Positions 24,869-33,858 of a stretch of 37,315 nt of DNA are shown one piece after another (within the stretch, counting starts at the first letter, position 1; every line of letters starts with the position of its first letter). The translations under genes were made by a program, and so were the position numbers. Source of the stretch: Desulfobacteraceae bacterium (lineage in GTDB: Bacteria; Desulfobacterota; Desulfobacteria; Desulfobacterales; Desulfosarcinaceae). Under the pieces are notes generated by a model that made no database searches, had not been told where the DNA came from, and saw only the letters and a program-made list of their open reading frames with translations. The stretch is from assembly GCA_013003715.1 (NCBI GenBank), contig JABDIN010000061.1:1-37315 (forward strand), in the 5' to 3' direction.

Positions 24869-25297
24869 TTTTTTAATATCCGTCTGGTTCTAACTCACTT
24901 TATCTAACCCTAAGCATTAAAATCAGACTGGTTATGCCATCTTCCCATTGAATATGCAATATCTGCCGGAGATGTTGCCGTATTATTGCTTGACAGACAC
25001 CAAACATTCTGTATTATTTACACAAATTTGTCCGTTTACTCATGTTTGCCCGTCCTTATATTAGCGTTGGCAGTAATATCAATACTTTTTGTCCGCCAGA
25101 TTCACGAAAATCGCGGTTAGTCGTCATTAAAAATAAAAATTAATTTTTCTGACCGTTTGGTCGATATATGCTTATACAGAAACGACCGATGATCAGTTGA
25201 ATGGTGTGACCAGTGGCGTTTATTCTGGGGTTTCTTTTGTTGACTCAACTTTCTATCAGTCAGATCCAATTGCAGAATATCGAAAAGGAGTGCAGGT
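24869..25297. other. Divergent intergenic region with a long leader for the HAMP receptor gene
   Basis: About 430 bp, AT-rich. It contains the strong promoter described separately. The transcribed leader of roughly 270 nt includes small hairpins, GACC-GTTT-GGTC near 25150-25160 and GTTGA-C-TCAAC near 25240. I do not recognise a riboswitch. Nothing coding. Confidence 0.45.
24990..25017 (+). promoter_or_regulatory. Strong sigma-70 promoter for the zinc-ribbon/HAMP receptor gene
   Basis: TTGACA at 24990-24995, a 16-bp spacer, then TATTAT at 25012-25017 (5/6). Predicted start near 25024, about 270 nt before the ATG. Confidence 0.6.
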
Positions 25298-26575
25298 ATG
25301 ATAGTCACATGTGAAGAGTGCGGCAAAAAGTACAGGGTTTATCCGGAGAAGATTGTCGATAACAATGCCAACTTCAATTGTAAAAATTGTAATCACAATA
25401 TTGCTGTCCCGGACGATCTCGTACAATCCGCAATGGATTCTTTAAATGATGATATGGGAGAAGCTTCCTTTAAAGATTCAGCTAAAGATTCAGCAGTGGA
25501 TCAACTGGCCAACGATATTTTCTCACCTGATGATGACGGGGATTTCGATCTTTCGAGTCAGCAGTTTGATGATGATATGTCGGAAACGGTCGATTTTAAT
25601 GCCATTGCCGAAGATGATGATACTTCCGGCACCGAAACCATTATCGATGCCGTTCCCATGGCCTCGGTTTCGGATGTGTATCAGAAAAGAAAATTCGGTT
25701 TACTTGGGAAAATGCTGATGTTGTTTTTGGTTGTTCCGCTGGTTTTTATTACCGGTGCCGGTCTTTTATATGTCTGGCAAATCAATGCGTTGTCAAAATT
25801 GATTACCGATGAAAGCACCAAGGTTGTCTCCGGTATGGCCGAGGAAATCATATCCGATACCGCTTTTTCAGTGGCCAACCAGGTCAATATTTATTTGAAA
25901 GCACATCTGGATTTGCCCAAGGAAGAGTTTAACACAAACGAAGAATTCAAGAGCATTGCCGTTCAAAAAGTTGGAAAAACCGGCTATACGGCTCTCTACG
26001 AGCGTCCGCTTTCCAGCACCGGGATTTGGCGGACCTGGGGACACCCCAATGCAAAAATAATCGGGATCAATATGGAAAACCTGAAAAAACCGCTTGGGGT
26101 CAATTTTCAGGGTTTTTGGGATATCTACACCGGAGTCCGAAGCGGTCGGACCGCCAAAGGGTATTACAACTGGCAGGAGGCTGATGGTTCGATCCGGGCC
26201 AAATACATGGTCTCCACACCGGTTAAGGGCACCCGCTACATTGTGGCTTCAACCACTTATCTGGACGAGTTTACGGATGATGTAAAGCTGCTTGAACAAC
26301 GGGCGGGTAAATTGTCGGGCCGGGCCCAGAAAATTGCGATCAGCGTCATCCTCTTAACCATCGTCATCATTTTTCTCTGTGTTTTCATTTATGCGAGAGG
26401 ATTGACCAAACAGATCCACAGCCTGACAACACTTGCTGAGCGCATCAGCGTCGGGGACCTTGATGCAGAGCTCTCCATCCAGTCCAATGATGAAATCGGT
26501 GATTTGGGTGAGGCCATTCGACGCATGCAGGATAGTATCCGGCTGTCCATCAGGCGTCTGCGCCGTCGGAAATAA
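25298..26575 (+). CDS. Membrane receptor: zinc ribbon, Cache-like sensor, HAMP, no output domain
   Basis: The N-terminus is a cytosolic zinc ribbon with Cys5, Cys8, Cys28 and Cys31. A long acidic, disordered linker follows (about 40-125), then a membrane segment (139-158). The external region of about 170 residues resembles a Cache-type sensor (WDIYTGVRSGRTAKGYYNWQEADGSIRAKYMVSTPV). A second membrane segment (346-366) leads to HAMP (367-418), with NDEIGDLGEAIRRMQ, and seven basic residues end the protein. There is no kinase, GGDEF or methyl-accepting domain after HAMP. It must therefore signal by contact or act through a separate partner. AAGGAG precedes the ATG. A very strong terminator follows. 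The nearest partner is the convergent TPR/cyclase-like protein. Confidence 0.85.
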   Translation: MIVTCEECGKKYRVYPEKIVDNNANFNCKNCNHNIAVPDDLVQSAMDSLNDDMGEASFKDSAKDSAVDQLANDIFSPDDDGDFDLSSQQFDDDMSETVDFNAIAEDDDTSGTETIIDAVPMASVSDVYQKRKFGLLGKMLMLFLVVPLVFITGAGLLYVWQINALSKLITDESTKVVSGMAEEIISDTAFSVANQVNIYLKAHLDLPKEEFNTNEEFKSIAVQKVGKTGYTALYERPLSSTGIWRTWGHPNAKIIGINMENLKKPLGVNFQGFWDIYTGVRSGRTAKGYYNWQEADGSIRAKYMVSTPVKGTRYIVASTTYLDEFTDDVKLLEQRAGKLSGRAQKIAISVILLTIVIIFLCVFIYARGLTKQIHSLTTLAERISVGDLDAELSIQSNDEIGDLGEAIRRMQDSIRLSIRRLRRRK

Positions 26576-26633
26576 AATACTCGCAGGTTTGCGTTTGCGG
26601 CCGGTGTGATGGAAAACGGAAGTCGTTCAAACA

Positions 26634-26668
26634 CAAAAAAGGGGAGGCATGTGCCTCCCCTTTTTTTT
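26634..26668. terminator. Bidirectional rho-independent terminator
   Basis: GGGGAGGC-ATGT-GCCTCCCC (26641-26660) with an A-run upstream and eight Ts downstream. It serves the HAMP receptor gene and the convergent TPR/cyclase-like gene. Confidence 0.93.
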
Positions 26669-26711
26669 GGGTTTTCAGGACGGTTTCCTGATCAGTTTAA
26701 AGAATACCCTG

Positions 26712-28481
26712 TCAGATGTTTTCACCAGGCCGTTCGTCCGATCTGGCCAGCCGGATGATCTGATAGGCATCCACTCTTTTTTCCAACTCACGAATTTCCA
26801 CGGTCATTTTTTTGGCCAGCACACGGCTTTGAACGAGGTTGAAAGTTCCTGTGTCGATGAGTACGCGGCTCTTTATGGCCAGATTTTGGAGGGTTGAAGC
26901 CAGATTCAAGGAGTTGCCGAGGAATAGATATTCCCGATTGATGTATTTCCCCAGAACGATGGCGTAGATTTCACCCGTGCTCAAACCGATACGGATATTT
27001 ATCAAGCCGGCCGACCCGTACAGCTTTTTCAATTTCCGGTTTTTATGCTTTAGTGCTCTGAGGATATCCATGGCCGCCCGTGTGGCGTTCAGTGCTATTT
27101 TGCTGTCGAGTCTGCTGCCATGCTCGAAAACAGCCATAAAACCTTCGCCCAGGAATTTGTCGATATACCCGCCGTTCTGATAAATGATCAAAGACATGCG
27201 ATCGATAAACTCATCAACCATGGAAATAGTCCGGTCATCGTTTGTTTTTTCCATGAGCTTGCCGAAGCCCTCAATCTCCACAAACAGTGTCGATGCCGAC
27301 AATTTTACCCGGTTTTTTGTCTTGGAAAAGGGGGTTCTGCCCTGTAATTTGCGGTTTTTTACAAATTGGGAATCCTGATAAACCAAATCCGATGAAATCA
27401 GCTCCTTGGCCCGTGAGGAATTGATTAACCTGGCGGCATTAAATGCACGGATAATATCGCTTTTAATGCCGATGGTCATACTCACTTTTGCAGAATTTCT
27501 GAAGTAGTTGAAGGCTTCGTTGTCCTTATCGATCACCTCATATATCGTACCTTTTTCATACAGGATATCGGCGAATATTTTTTCCCGGTCACAACCAAAA
27601 TCATAGGATAATTGCAGGAGCTCATCCAGTTTATTTTCAGCCTGGTCGTAGTCGTACATGGCTTTGTAGACTTTCGCAATCAGCAGTCCGGACCGAAGGT
27701 GCTCCATGTTCATGCTGTTTTCCTTGAACCTTTCCTCAAGGATCAAGGCATTGTCAAGAGCCTTGCCATAAGCGTTTGTAAGATATTGCCATTCAATTTT
27801 TTCAAGCCGGGCTTTTAGCAGGCCCTTTTCATTGTTCATTTTCCCGAGAATGCTGATGGCCTTGTCCAGATCCTGAATTGCCGTGTGGACATCGGCTTCG
27901 ATGCGTCTGTTGATGTAACAATAATTGATGAGTGAATTGGCGTATATTACACCATAGGTGCCATTGGTTTTATAAATTTTATAAGAATTCTCTTTTTCAA
28001 TTTCCGCATATTTCAGGGCTTCATTATAGCGGTTGAGACGTAGATTGACCTTGGCCAGCAGGGCATATATTTCTCCCTGAAATTTGACCAGGTCTGATTC
28101 GGTAAGGGAAAGCTTCAAGGCTTCCTTCAGGTAAAACTCGGCATCAAGATAATTGTGCATCGCGAAATGGTTGTATCCGAGGGACAAGCAGGCCTTAAGC
28201 TGCCATTTGATAAAAAACGGCTCCTGGTTTTGTTCAAATTCCTCCAATGCCTGATCAAGCAGTTCTTCAGATCTTGAGTAACTATTGATCGCTTGTAGAA
28301 ACAAGCTGCGATGCCAACCGATTACGGCCAGCAGGCCCGGGGTCACACCGTATCGACCTACCGCTTTTTCAAACTCTTTGAGGCGTTCAAGAACCTGGTC
28401 ACTGGAGCCAATAAGCGTAGATGGGGTAAACGCATTCCGAATTTCCTTGATCCGGCTCTCCACTTCATTGGACTTGAGCAT
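26712..28481 (-). CDS. TPR protein with degenerate class III cyclase domain (589 aa)
   Basis: About 350 N-terminal residues are TPR-like helices (for example AMHNYLDAEFYLKEAL and LRLNRYNEALKYAE), similar to the alpha-solenoids found in other cyclase and kinase fusions. The C-terminal domain (390-580) aligns with class III cyclases but with changed catalytic residues. The first metal Asp is Glu402 (LFVEIEGFG for ADIRGF) and the second is Glu446 (FLGEGF for GDG). The transition-state Arg is Thr530 (GNSLNLAST for GDxVNLAAR). It may be a regulatory pseudo-cyclase or have unusual chemistry. No membrane segments. A good GGGGG-type ribosome binding site and a strong promoter lie upstream. Downstream, its 3' end faces the receptor gene. 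Confidence 0.85.
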   Translation of the reverse strand: MLKSNEVESRIKEIRNAFTPSTLIGSSDQVLERLKEFEKAVGRYGVTPGLLAVIGWHRSLFLQAINSYSRSEELLDQALEEFEQNQEPFFIKWQLKACLSLGYNHFAMHNYLDAEFYLKEALKLSLTESDLVKFQGEIYALLAKVNLRLNRYNEALKYAEIEKENSYKIYKTNGTYGVIYANSLINYCYINRRIEADVHTAIQDLDKAISILGKMNNEKGLLKARLEKIEWQYLTNAYGKALDNALILEERFKENSMNMEHLRSGLLIAKVYKAMYDYDQAENKLDELLQLSYDFGCDREKIFADILYEKGTIYEVIDKDNEAFNYFRNSAKVSMTIGIKSDIIRAFNAARLINSSRAKELISSDLVYQDSQFVKNRKLQGRTPFSKTKNRVKLSASTLFVEIEGFGKLMEKTNDDRTISMVDEFIDRMSLIIYQNGGYIDKFLGEGFMAVFEHGSRLDSKIALNATRAAMDILRALKHKNRKLKKLYGSAGLINIRIGLSTGEIYAIVLGKYINREYLFLGNSLNLASTLQNLAIKSRVLIDTGTFNLVQSRVLAKKMTVEIRELEKRVDAYQIIRLARSDERPGENI

Positions 28482-28586
28482 ACTTCCCCCCTTTTGATAT
28501 CAGGTGCTTCGGATTATCAGACCCTTGTGTCAATTGTCCGGTGAATCACACCAATTGAAATTCAAAAATGAACCGAAATTCTCTCC

Positions 28587-28614
28587 ATCATATTGACTTT
28601 TATGAAAATGTCAA
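28587..28614 (-). promoter_or_regulatory. Sigma-70 promoter of the TPR/cyclase-like gene
   Basis: On the minus strand, perfect TTGACA (28614-28609), a 16-bp spacer and TATGAT (28592-28587). The -35 is one arm of an inverted repeat (TTGAC/GTCAA, 12-nt spacer) that could be an operator. Start codon at 28481, leader about 100 nt. Confidence 0.65.
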
Positions 28615-28671
28615 CTTTTTAATCATTTGCACCGATTGCGGAAACCAGGCTTTGGAGATATCACGGAGTAA

Positions 28672-30291
28672 TTAAAACAAGCGCGTTATTTCATCCGTTT
28701 CAAAGTTCGGCCAGCCGATACTGCGGTTTTTATCTTTTGCAGTTACACCGGCCCCCTTTTCCAGAACCTTTCCAATAGTGACGGCATCGATACCGGCCTT
28801 TTGCAATCGTGCCAGTAACCGGTCGGCTTCCGGCTCCATGCAACAGATCAGGAGACTTCCGGAGCCGATCAGGCCCATGGGGTCGATATCCAATAATTTG
28901 CAAATTTCGGAAGTCTCTTCGAAGATGGGGATCTTGTCCATGTCGATGTGAAGGTGATGTTGACCGGCGACGGCCAATTCGGAGACCGCCGTTGCCAGGC
29001 CACCCTCCGTAACATCATGCATAGCCGTCACACCACCGTTGTCCATCGCGATTTTCGCTTCGGGCAGAATACTGATATGAGACAAGAACTTCTTACATTC
29101 AGCTATAACTTCCGGTGCCATCCCTTCATTCGACAAACGGGAATGGAATTCCCTGGCAATGATGGCGGTGCCCTCAACTGCAACCTTTTTGGTTAGAATG
29201 ATCCGGTCACCGGAAGTCATGTTCCGTTTGTCCACCAGTGCCGAAGATGCCACGGTTCCAGCCATCATACCCACAACCACGGGACGGGTCACGGCATCCG
29301 TAATCTCGGTATGACCGCCGCAAAGGGTGATGCCCCACCGATGGCAAATCTGATATAAGCCTTTCATGGTCTGATGTATATGTGATGCCGTGGTCCCCAC
29401 CGGAAACATGAGCGTTGTCAAAAACCACCGGGGGGCAGCACCGGCGGTGGCAATGTCGTTGGCGTTGACCAGCACGGCGTACTCCGCGATGGCATCGGTG
29501 GCGAATGTAATCGGGTCCGATTTCAATACCATGACTTCTTCAGCTCGTATGTCTATTGCCGCCGTATCGTCACCGACACCGGCGCTGATCAATACGGACG
29601 GATCGTTGAAATTGAATTCATCCAGATATTCGGATAAAAATTCGTTGGGCAATTTCCCCGGAGCCAGGGGAAGGCCTCTTTTGATCACGGGCCCAATATC
29701 GATGAGCGCGGATACCCGAAAATCCGGTTCCAATCCTGAAAATTCAGGCAGGTCCGTTCCGTTATCCAGCAATACCGTGATGGCACCGGCCTGGTTCCCG
29801 GATTCGATATCAAAAATAAAATCCCCGATGACTAGGATTTCCTCCACCTCGCAGCCCAGCCTTGCGGCAGCGAAGATAACGCCGTCTTCACTGGGTTTAG
29901 GTGCGATGGGGTCGTCCCGGGTGATGACCACCTTGAAATCGGACAAGGACAGGTTCGGAAAATTTAGCAATGCCGTGACAATCGATTTTTTGCTATTGCG
30001 CGTAATGATACCCGTCGGAATTCCCCACGAGTGAATATCATCGATTAATTGTTCCGCACCGGTGTTGGGCGTGGACCTGGCTGCACCTTCGGCTTCGAAT
30101 CGATCAAGCATCTCAATTGCCGCCGCCTTTTTCCGTGGATCATCAATGCCGTCAAGAAATTCCAGGACAGCTTTCTCAGGTGGGCAATGGATGGCTTTTT
30201 TGATGATGTTGAAGTCCAGGGTGCCGGGCCGGCTCAATGTGCCGTCGAAATCAAACAATACCGCGCTGACGCTGAATGGTGTGGTCCTCAT
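28672..30291 (-). CDS. Fusion of HAD-like phosphatase and AIR-synthase-like domain (539 aa)
   Basis: Residues 1-210 form a HAD domain (VLFDFDGTLS with Asp14/Asp16, ITRNS, PKPSEDG, IGDFIFDIESG). Residues 215-539 form a PurM/HypE/ThiL/SelD-type ATP-binding domain (GVGDDTAAIDI, KSDPITFATDAIAEYAVLVNANDIATAGA, GGHTEI, HDVTEGGLATA, GSGSLLI). It lacks the C-terminal Cys of HypE and the catalytic Cys/Sec loop of SelD, so neither function is supported. The ThiL- and HypE-type dimer fold is recognisable. A two-step process on a phosphorylated intermediate is an inference from the fusion. The ribosome binding site is weak. A promoter-like TTGATC-16-TATACT lies upstream. The gene stands alone, divergent from uspA. 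Confidence 0.85.
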   Translation of the reverse strand: MRTTPFSVSAVLFDFDGTLSRPGTLDFNIIKKAIHCPPEKAVLEFLDGIDDPRKKAAAIEMLDRFEAEGAARSTPNTGAEQLIDDIHSWGIPTGIITRNSKKSIVTALLNFPNLSLSDFKVVITRDDPIAPKPSEDGVIFAAARLGCEVEEILVIGDFIFDIESGNQAGAITVLLDNGTDLPEFSGLEPDFRVSALIDIGPVIKRGLPLAPGKLPNEFLSEYLDEFNFNDPSVLISAGVGDDTAAIDIRAEEVMVLKSDPITFATDAIAEYAVLVNANDIATAGAAPRWFLTTLMFPVGTTASHIHQTMKGLYQICHRWGITLCGGHTEITDAVTRPVVVGMMAGTVASSALVDKRNMTSGDRIILTKKVAVEGTAIIAREFHSRLSNEGMAPEVIAECKKFLSHISILPEAKIAMDNGGVTAMHDVTEGGLATAVSELAVAGQHHLHIDMDKIPIFEETSEICKLLDIDPMGLIGSGSLLICCMEPEADRLLARLQKAGIDAVTIGKVLEKGAGVTAKDKNRSIGWPNFETDEITRLF

Positions 30292-30371
30292 GTCCGTATA
30301 AACTCTATATCCGGTTGAAAGTTAATTATGTGCCGAAATTCTCTAATGTTAGAATGGCGAAAAGCCGCAAA

Positions 30372-30399
30372 AGTATATATGAATTAAACGGCAGATCAA
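30372..30399 (-). promoter_or_regulatory. Candidate promoter of the HAD/AIR-synthase fusion gene
   Basis: On the minus strand, TTGATC (30399-30394), 16 bp, TATACT (30377-30372). Leader about 75 nt. Confidence 0.4.
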
Positions 30400-30512
30400 A
30401 TAAAAAAACGTCGGCATCATCTTGTGGTGATTTTTGATTTGTACTTGTCAGTCCGCAAATTTGGTATTAGGTTTATCGCTATCAACCACCATTTCCCGGA
30501 TGGAGGCTTAAA

Positions 30513-30983
30513 ATGGCCCAAAAAATAATGATTGCTTTAGATGAGTCCGAGAATGCCCTGCGTGCCGTCAATTATGTGGCTTCCACTTTCACCACAGACA
30601 CGGATGTAACTCTGTTTAATGTATTGTTGGATACAGCTGCGATCTGTAAAATGAACAGTCCGGAACTCACACCTTATTTTAAATCCCGTCAGGACAGCTT
30701 CTGTGCATTGGAGGACAAAAAGAAGGAACTGGTCGGAGAGGCGCTGGATAAGGCCGTCGATAAGTTCAAGGATGCCGGATTCGATGAAGACCGCATTCAC
30801 GTCAAAACGCAAACCAAGACCTATGGTGTGGCCAAGGACATCATATTGGAGGCCCGCGATGGTTATGATTTGATCGTTCTTGGCCGTCACGGCACTTCGG
30901 GTATCAAGGATTTCGTCTTCGGCAGTATTTGCCAGAAAGTCTTTAATTCGCTCAAGGACATATCAGTTCTCATCGTTACCTGA
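30513..30983 (+). CDS. Universal stress protein (UspA family)
   Basis: A single Usp domain. It starts KIMIALDESENALRAVNYV, with the ATP-binding signature GRHGTSGIKDFVFGS matching G-x2-G-x9-G-S, so it is the nucleotide-binding subtype. An internal helical insert (about 50-80) contains KSRQDSFCALEDKKKELV. 156 aa is typical. GGAGG is well placed before the ATG. It is followed 38 bp later by the GDPD gene on the same strand, which may be read as part of the same transcript. General stress or energy-limitation role; the partner is unknown. Confidence 0.93.
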   Translation: MAQKIMIALDESENALRAVNYVASTFTTDTDVTLFNVLLDTAAICKMNSPELTPYFKSRQDSFCALEDKKKELVGEALDKAVDKFKDAGFDEDRIHVKTQTKTYGVAKDIILEARDGYDLIVLGRHGTSGIKDFVFGSICQKVFNSLKDISVLIVT

Positions 30984-31021
30984 CTGAATGGTTTCAACAT
31001 CAGGATTCGGCTTTTTCAAAC

Positions 31022-31828
31022 ATGAATCTTCAACTCCTGGATCGCGTGGAACAGTTGTTTTTGCATCTTTCGGATAATCTCATCCGGATGTTACCGCAAC
31101 CGGTGCCCGACAAAGAACGTCTAAGAACCTGCAAGATCGTGTCCCATCGTGGCGAGCATGATCAATTGCGAGTTGAGAATACGATTCCGGCGTTCGAGCG
31201 TGCCGGTCTGGCCGGTGTATGGGGTATCGAATTCGATGTCAGGTGGACAAAAGACCTTGTACCCGTGGTTTTCCACGATGCCACCTTACGCCGTATTTTT
31301 GGGGATGATGCCCCGGTGAATGCCTTGCGGTTCGACCAATTGCGCTCCTCGTATCCCTTGATTCCCACTCTCGCTGAAGTCGTTGAGCAATTTGGGAAAA
31401 CACTTCATTTGATGATCGAGCTGAAAGAAGATCATTTAACGGCGGTGGCGGAACAGAATGAGACCCTGAAGCGGACTCTGGGTCCCCTGTCCGGTGCAGA
31501 GGACTATCACATGCTTTCCTTGTCCACCCGGGTGCCGGAATTGATCACATTCGCACCACCCCGGACATACTTGCCCATTGCCAGGCTGAACGTATTGTCC
31601 GTTAGCCGGATGTCATTGGAAAACCGGTATGGCGGGATTAACCTACATTATGCATTTCTCACAAAGAAGCGGATAAAGCGGCACCGGCTCGCCCACCAAC
31701 AAGTGGGGGTCGGATATGTCAAAACCAAAAACAGTCTGTTCCGGGAGATCAACCGGGGTGTCGATTGGATATTTTCGAACCATGCGGCCAAGCTGCAATT
31801 GATTGCCTCCGAGATCTCCGGTCGTTGA
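31022..31828 (+). CDS. Glycerophosphodiester phosphodiesterase
   Basis: GDPD-family metal-dependent TIM barrel that cleaves glycerophosphodiesters to glycerol-3-phosphate and an alcohol. The signature elements are present: SHRGEHDQLRVENTIPAFERA (His and Glu), GIEFDVR (Glu and Asp), VFHD and the strand MIELKED. The C-terminus ends with VDWIFSNHA, typical of the family. No signal peptide, so cytosolic and UgpQ-like. The ribosome binding site before ATG 31022 is poor, and a promoter is not evident, so it may depend on the preceding uspA transcript. 268 aa is the usual size. Confidence 0.9.
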   Translation: MNLQLLDRVEQLFLHLSDNLIRMLPQPVPDKERLRTCKIVSHRGEHDQLRVENTIPAFERAGLAGVWGIEFDVRWTKDLVPVVFHDATLRRIFGDDAPVNALRFDQLRSSYPLIPTLAEVVEQFGKTLHLMIELKEDHLTAVAEQNETLKRTLGPLSGAEDYHMLSLSTRVPELITFAPPRTYLPIARLNVLSVSRMSLENRYGGINLHYAFLTKKRIKRHRLAHQQVGVGYVKTKNSLFREINRGVDWIFSNHAAKLQLIASEISGR

Positions 31829-31905
31829 TCACATCGTCAAATATCAGGTCGGGAAATTCCGTTTTTGTAAACTTCTCGCCCAAAATACCCAAAAAATACG
31901 CAACC

Positions 31906-31933
31906 TTGACATAAACGGTGGAGATGGTTTAAA
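31906..31933 (+). promoter_or_regulatory. Candidate promoter upstream of the PilZ gene
   Basis: TTGACA (31906-31911), 16 bp, TTTAAA (31928-31933). About 190 bp upstream of the preferred ATG. Confidence 0.45.
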
Positions 31934-32121
31934 AGGTGTGGCATAAGAAAGAGATGCGTTGTCGCTGTTTGGCGCCGTGCGTCACCGTCTATGGCTGTAT
32001 TTGGCGAACGGTCATCAGCCTACGGCAAAAATCTTTCACCGATCTTTGATTCTTTTAAAAATTCCCTGGGTTGGGACAACATAAACCGACACATCGACTG
32101 TATATGAATGGAGAGGGTCCA

Positions 32122-32520
32122 ATGGCAGCAGAGCGAAATGAAAAAGAACGGCGTCGGTTACCCAGAGCCGTGTTTGCACCGCAGGAGGGATTGAAAGCAA
32201 TTTTAACGCTATCCGACAACCTGTTGGAACAACGGGCAGTTCAGATCATGAATATCAGCAGGAGCGGTCTCGGACTGGCCATAAAGAAGAATGAAACAAT
32301 CGGGATTGAGAAAGGCCGGTTGTTTTTTTTGTCTGAAATTCATAGCGGTAAAAGAAATTCCATTATATTGCCCAGTATGGAACTGAAAGTAGTGTGGATC
32401 ATAGAGCACGATTATTTGCATAATATCGGTTTTGGCTGCGTGTTTTTGAATCCGAACGAACGCAATATCCATAATATAATTGACTTTATCAACGACAACT
32501 TTCCCGGACGACTGATATAG
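32122..32520 (+). CDS. PilZ domain protein, c-di-GMP effector
   Basis: Single PilZ beta-barrel (132 aa). The c-di-GMP binding determinants are present: RRRLPR gives the RxxxR motif at the N-terminus, and NISRSG matches (D/N)xSxxG. The rest of the barrel reads LGLAIKKN, VVWIIEHDYLHNIGFGCVF. No extra domain, so it probably works by binding a partner (motility or exopolysaccharide machinery are the usual targets). ATG 32122 is preferred because GGAG lies upstream at suitable spacing; the open frame extends back to 32071. The HD-GYP protein at 22477 would lower the ligand level. The gene converges on the transporter. Confidence 0.88.
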   Translation: MAAERNEKERRRLPRAVFAPQEGLKAILTLSDNLLEQRAVQIMNISRSGLGLAIKKNETIGIEKGRLFFLSEIHSGKRNSIILPSMELKVVWIIEHDYLHNIGFGCVFLNPNERNIHNIIDFINDNFPGRLI

Positions 32521-32523
32521 CTT

Positions 32524-33858
32524 CTATTTCTGTGCGAGCATGACGGCCTGCTTTCGGCCTTTTTCATCATCGACAAAATAGAAGAGTATTGCCCCCACGA
32601 TGAAGAAGATGAGTATGGAGGCTATGCTGATGCGGGACGAAAGTTTTCCGACAGTTTCAATCATCCGGGAATCCGGTGAGTCGGGGAGCAATAATTGCCG
32701 GGTGACATAGCCAGTGGTGCCCATGAGCGCCGGCCCGAGTATGGCCGCAAATTTGCCCAGCATATTGTAAAAACCGTAATATTCAGCGCTCTGGCCAACG
32801 GGAATCAACCGGGCGTAATACGACCGGCTCAAAGCCTGAATGCCGCCCTGGGCCAGCCCGATCAATACCGCAAGGATGTAGAATTCCTGTTTCACCGTCA
32901 TCATGCTGCCCCATAAGGTGATGAAAAAGTACATTCCGATCCCGAGATAAATGGACCGCCGTGCACCCCAATCCTGACCGAGCTTACCAAAAATCAAGGC
33001 GGCCGGGAAACCGACGAATTGGGTGATCAACAGCGCGAGGATCAGATCCGTGGATTCAAAACCGAGCGACAGCCCGTAGTCCACCGCCATCCGAATGATC
33101 GTATGAACACCGTCGATGTAAAACCAGTACGCCAGTAAAAAGAGGGATATCTCTTTCAATTGTTTAATTTGCCTGAACGTCTCGATATATTGGCGAAATC
33201 CATTGCGGATCAATTGTCCAAGGGGCAGGGGGCAGGCCGGCTTTTCTTCCGGCACCCAGAACACGGTCAACAGGGAAAATCCCCCCCACCATAACGCCAC
33301 GGTGACAAAAGAGAGCCTGACGGCCGTTGCCGCATCGGGGATGCCAAACAGGCCGGGGTGGAGTGTCATCCCCACATTCACGGCAAACAGGAGGCCGCCG
33401 CCTAAATACCCCATGGCATAGCCAAGGCTGGACGTCCTGTGTATGCGGCCATCAATTGCTGCAGAGGGCAATAGCGCGTCATAAAAGATATTCGCACCGG
33501 CCCAGCCGATATTGCCGATAGCGTAGATAAGGATCGCCCATCTCCATTGACCCTTTTGAACCATGAACAATGCCAGCGTGCATATAACCCCGAGGTAGGC
33601 GAAGCCGAACAATAATTTCTTTCTGGCGGATCCCCGATCGGCAATAGCGCCCAGCAATGGCGCCATCAGGGCGACCAGCAAGCTGGCGCAGGCATTTCCG
33701 AGTCCCAGGCGGGCGGTGCTAAGATTGACGTCGGCATTAAAGCTCCAGTAAGATTTAAAGAAGACAGGGAAAAAGCCGGCGATAACCGTTGTCGCAAACG
33801 CCGAGTTCGCCCAATCGTAAAAAACCCACCCCCACAATGCCTTATTTTTTTTCCCCAT
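32524..33858 (-). CDS. MFS transporter of the UMF1/Atg22-like group
   Basis: About 12 membrane segments. The N-terminus MGKKNKALWGWVFYDWANSAFATTVIAGFFPVFF is the hallmark of the Atg22-like/UMF1 family (YDWANSAF). Other signs are ADRGSARKK in the first inter-helix loop and SRSYYARLIPVGQSAEYYGFYN in the second half. The substrate is unknown; yeast Atg22 exports amino acids from the vacuole, but bacterial members are not assigned. The frame is open to 34047, but ATG 33858 is preferred since GGAG lies 7 nt upstream and the extra part is not membrane-like. 444 aa. Divergent from the PEP-binding gene. Confidence 0.9.
   Translation of the reverse strand: MGKKNKALWGWVFYDWANSAFATTVIAGFFPVFFKSYWSFNADVNLSTARLGLGNACASLLVALMAPLLGAIADRGSARKKLLFGFAYLGVICTLALFMVQKGQWRWAILIYAIGNIGWAGANIFYDALLPSAAIDGRIHRTSSLGYAMGYLGGGLLFAVNVGMTLHPGLFGIPDAATAVRLSFVTVALWWGGFSLLTVFWVPEEKPACPLPLGQLIRNGFRQYIETFRQIKQLKEISLFLLAYWFYIDGVHTIIRMAVDYGLSLGFESTDLILALLITQFVGFPAALIFGKLGQDWGARRSIYLGIGMYFFITLWGSMMTVKQEFYILAVLIGLAQGGIQALSRSYYARLIPVGQSAEYYGFYNMLGKFAAILGPALMGTTGYVTRQLLLPDSPDSRMIETVGKLSSRISIASILIFFIVGAILFYFVDDEKGRKQAVMLAQK

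Noticed and set aside
25018-25297. c-di-GMP (GEMM) riboswitch in the receptor leader
   Set aside because: I do not find its conserved sequence elements.
28672-30291. selD (selenophosphate synthetase) identity for the AIR-synthase-like half
   Set aside because: The N-terminal catalytic Cys/Sec and Lys loop of SelD is absent and a HAD domain occupies that end.
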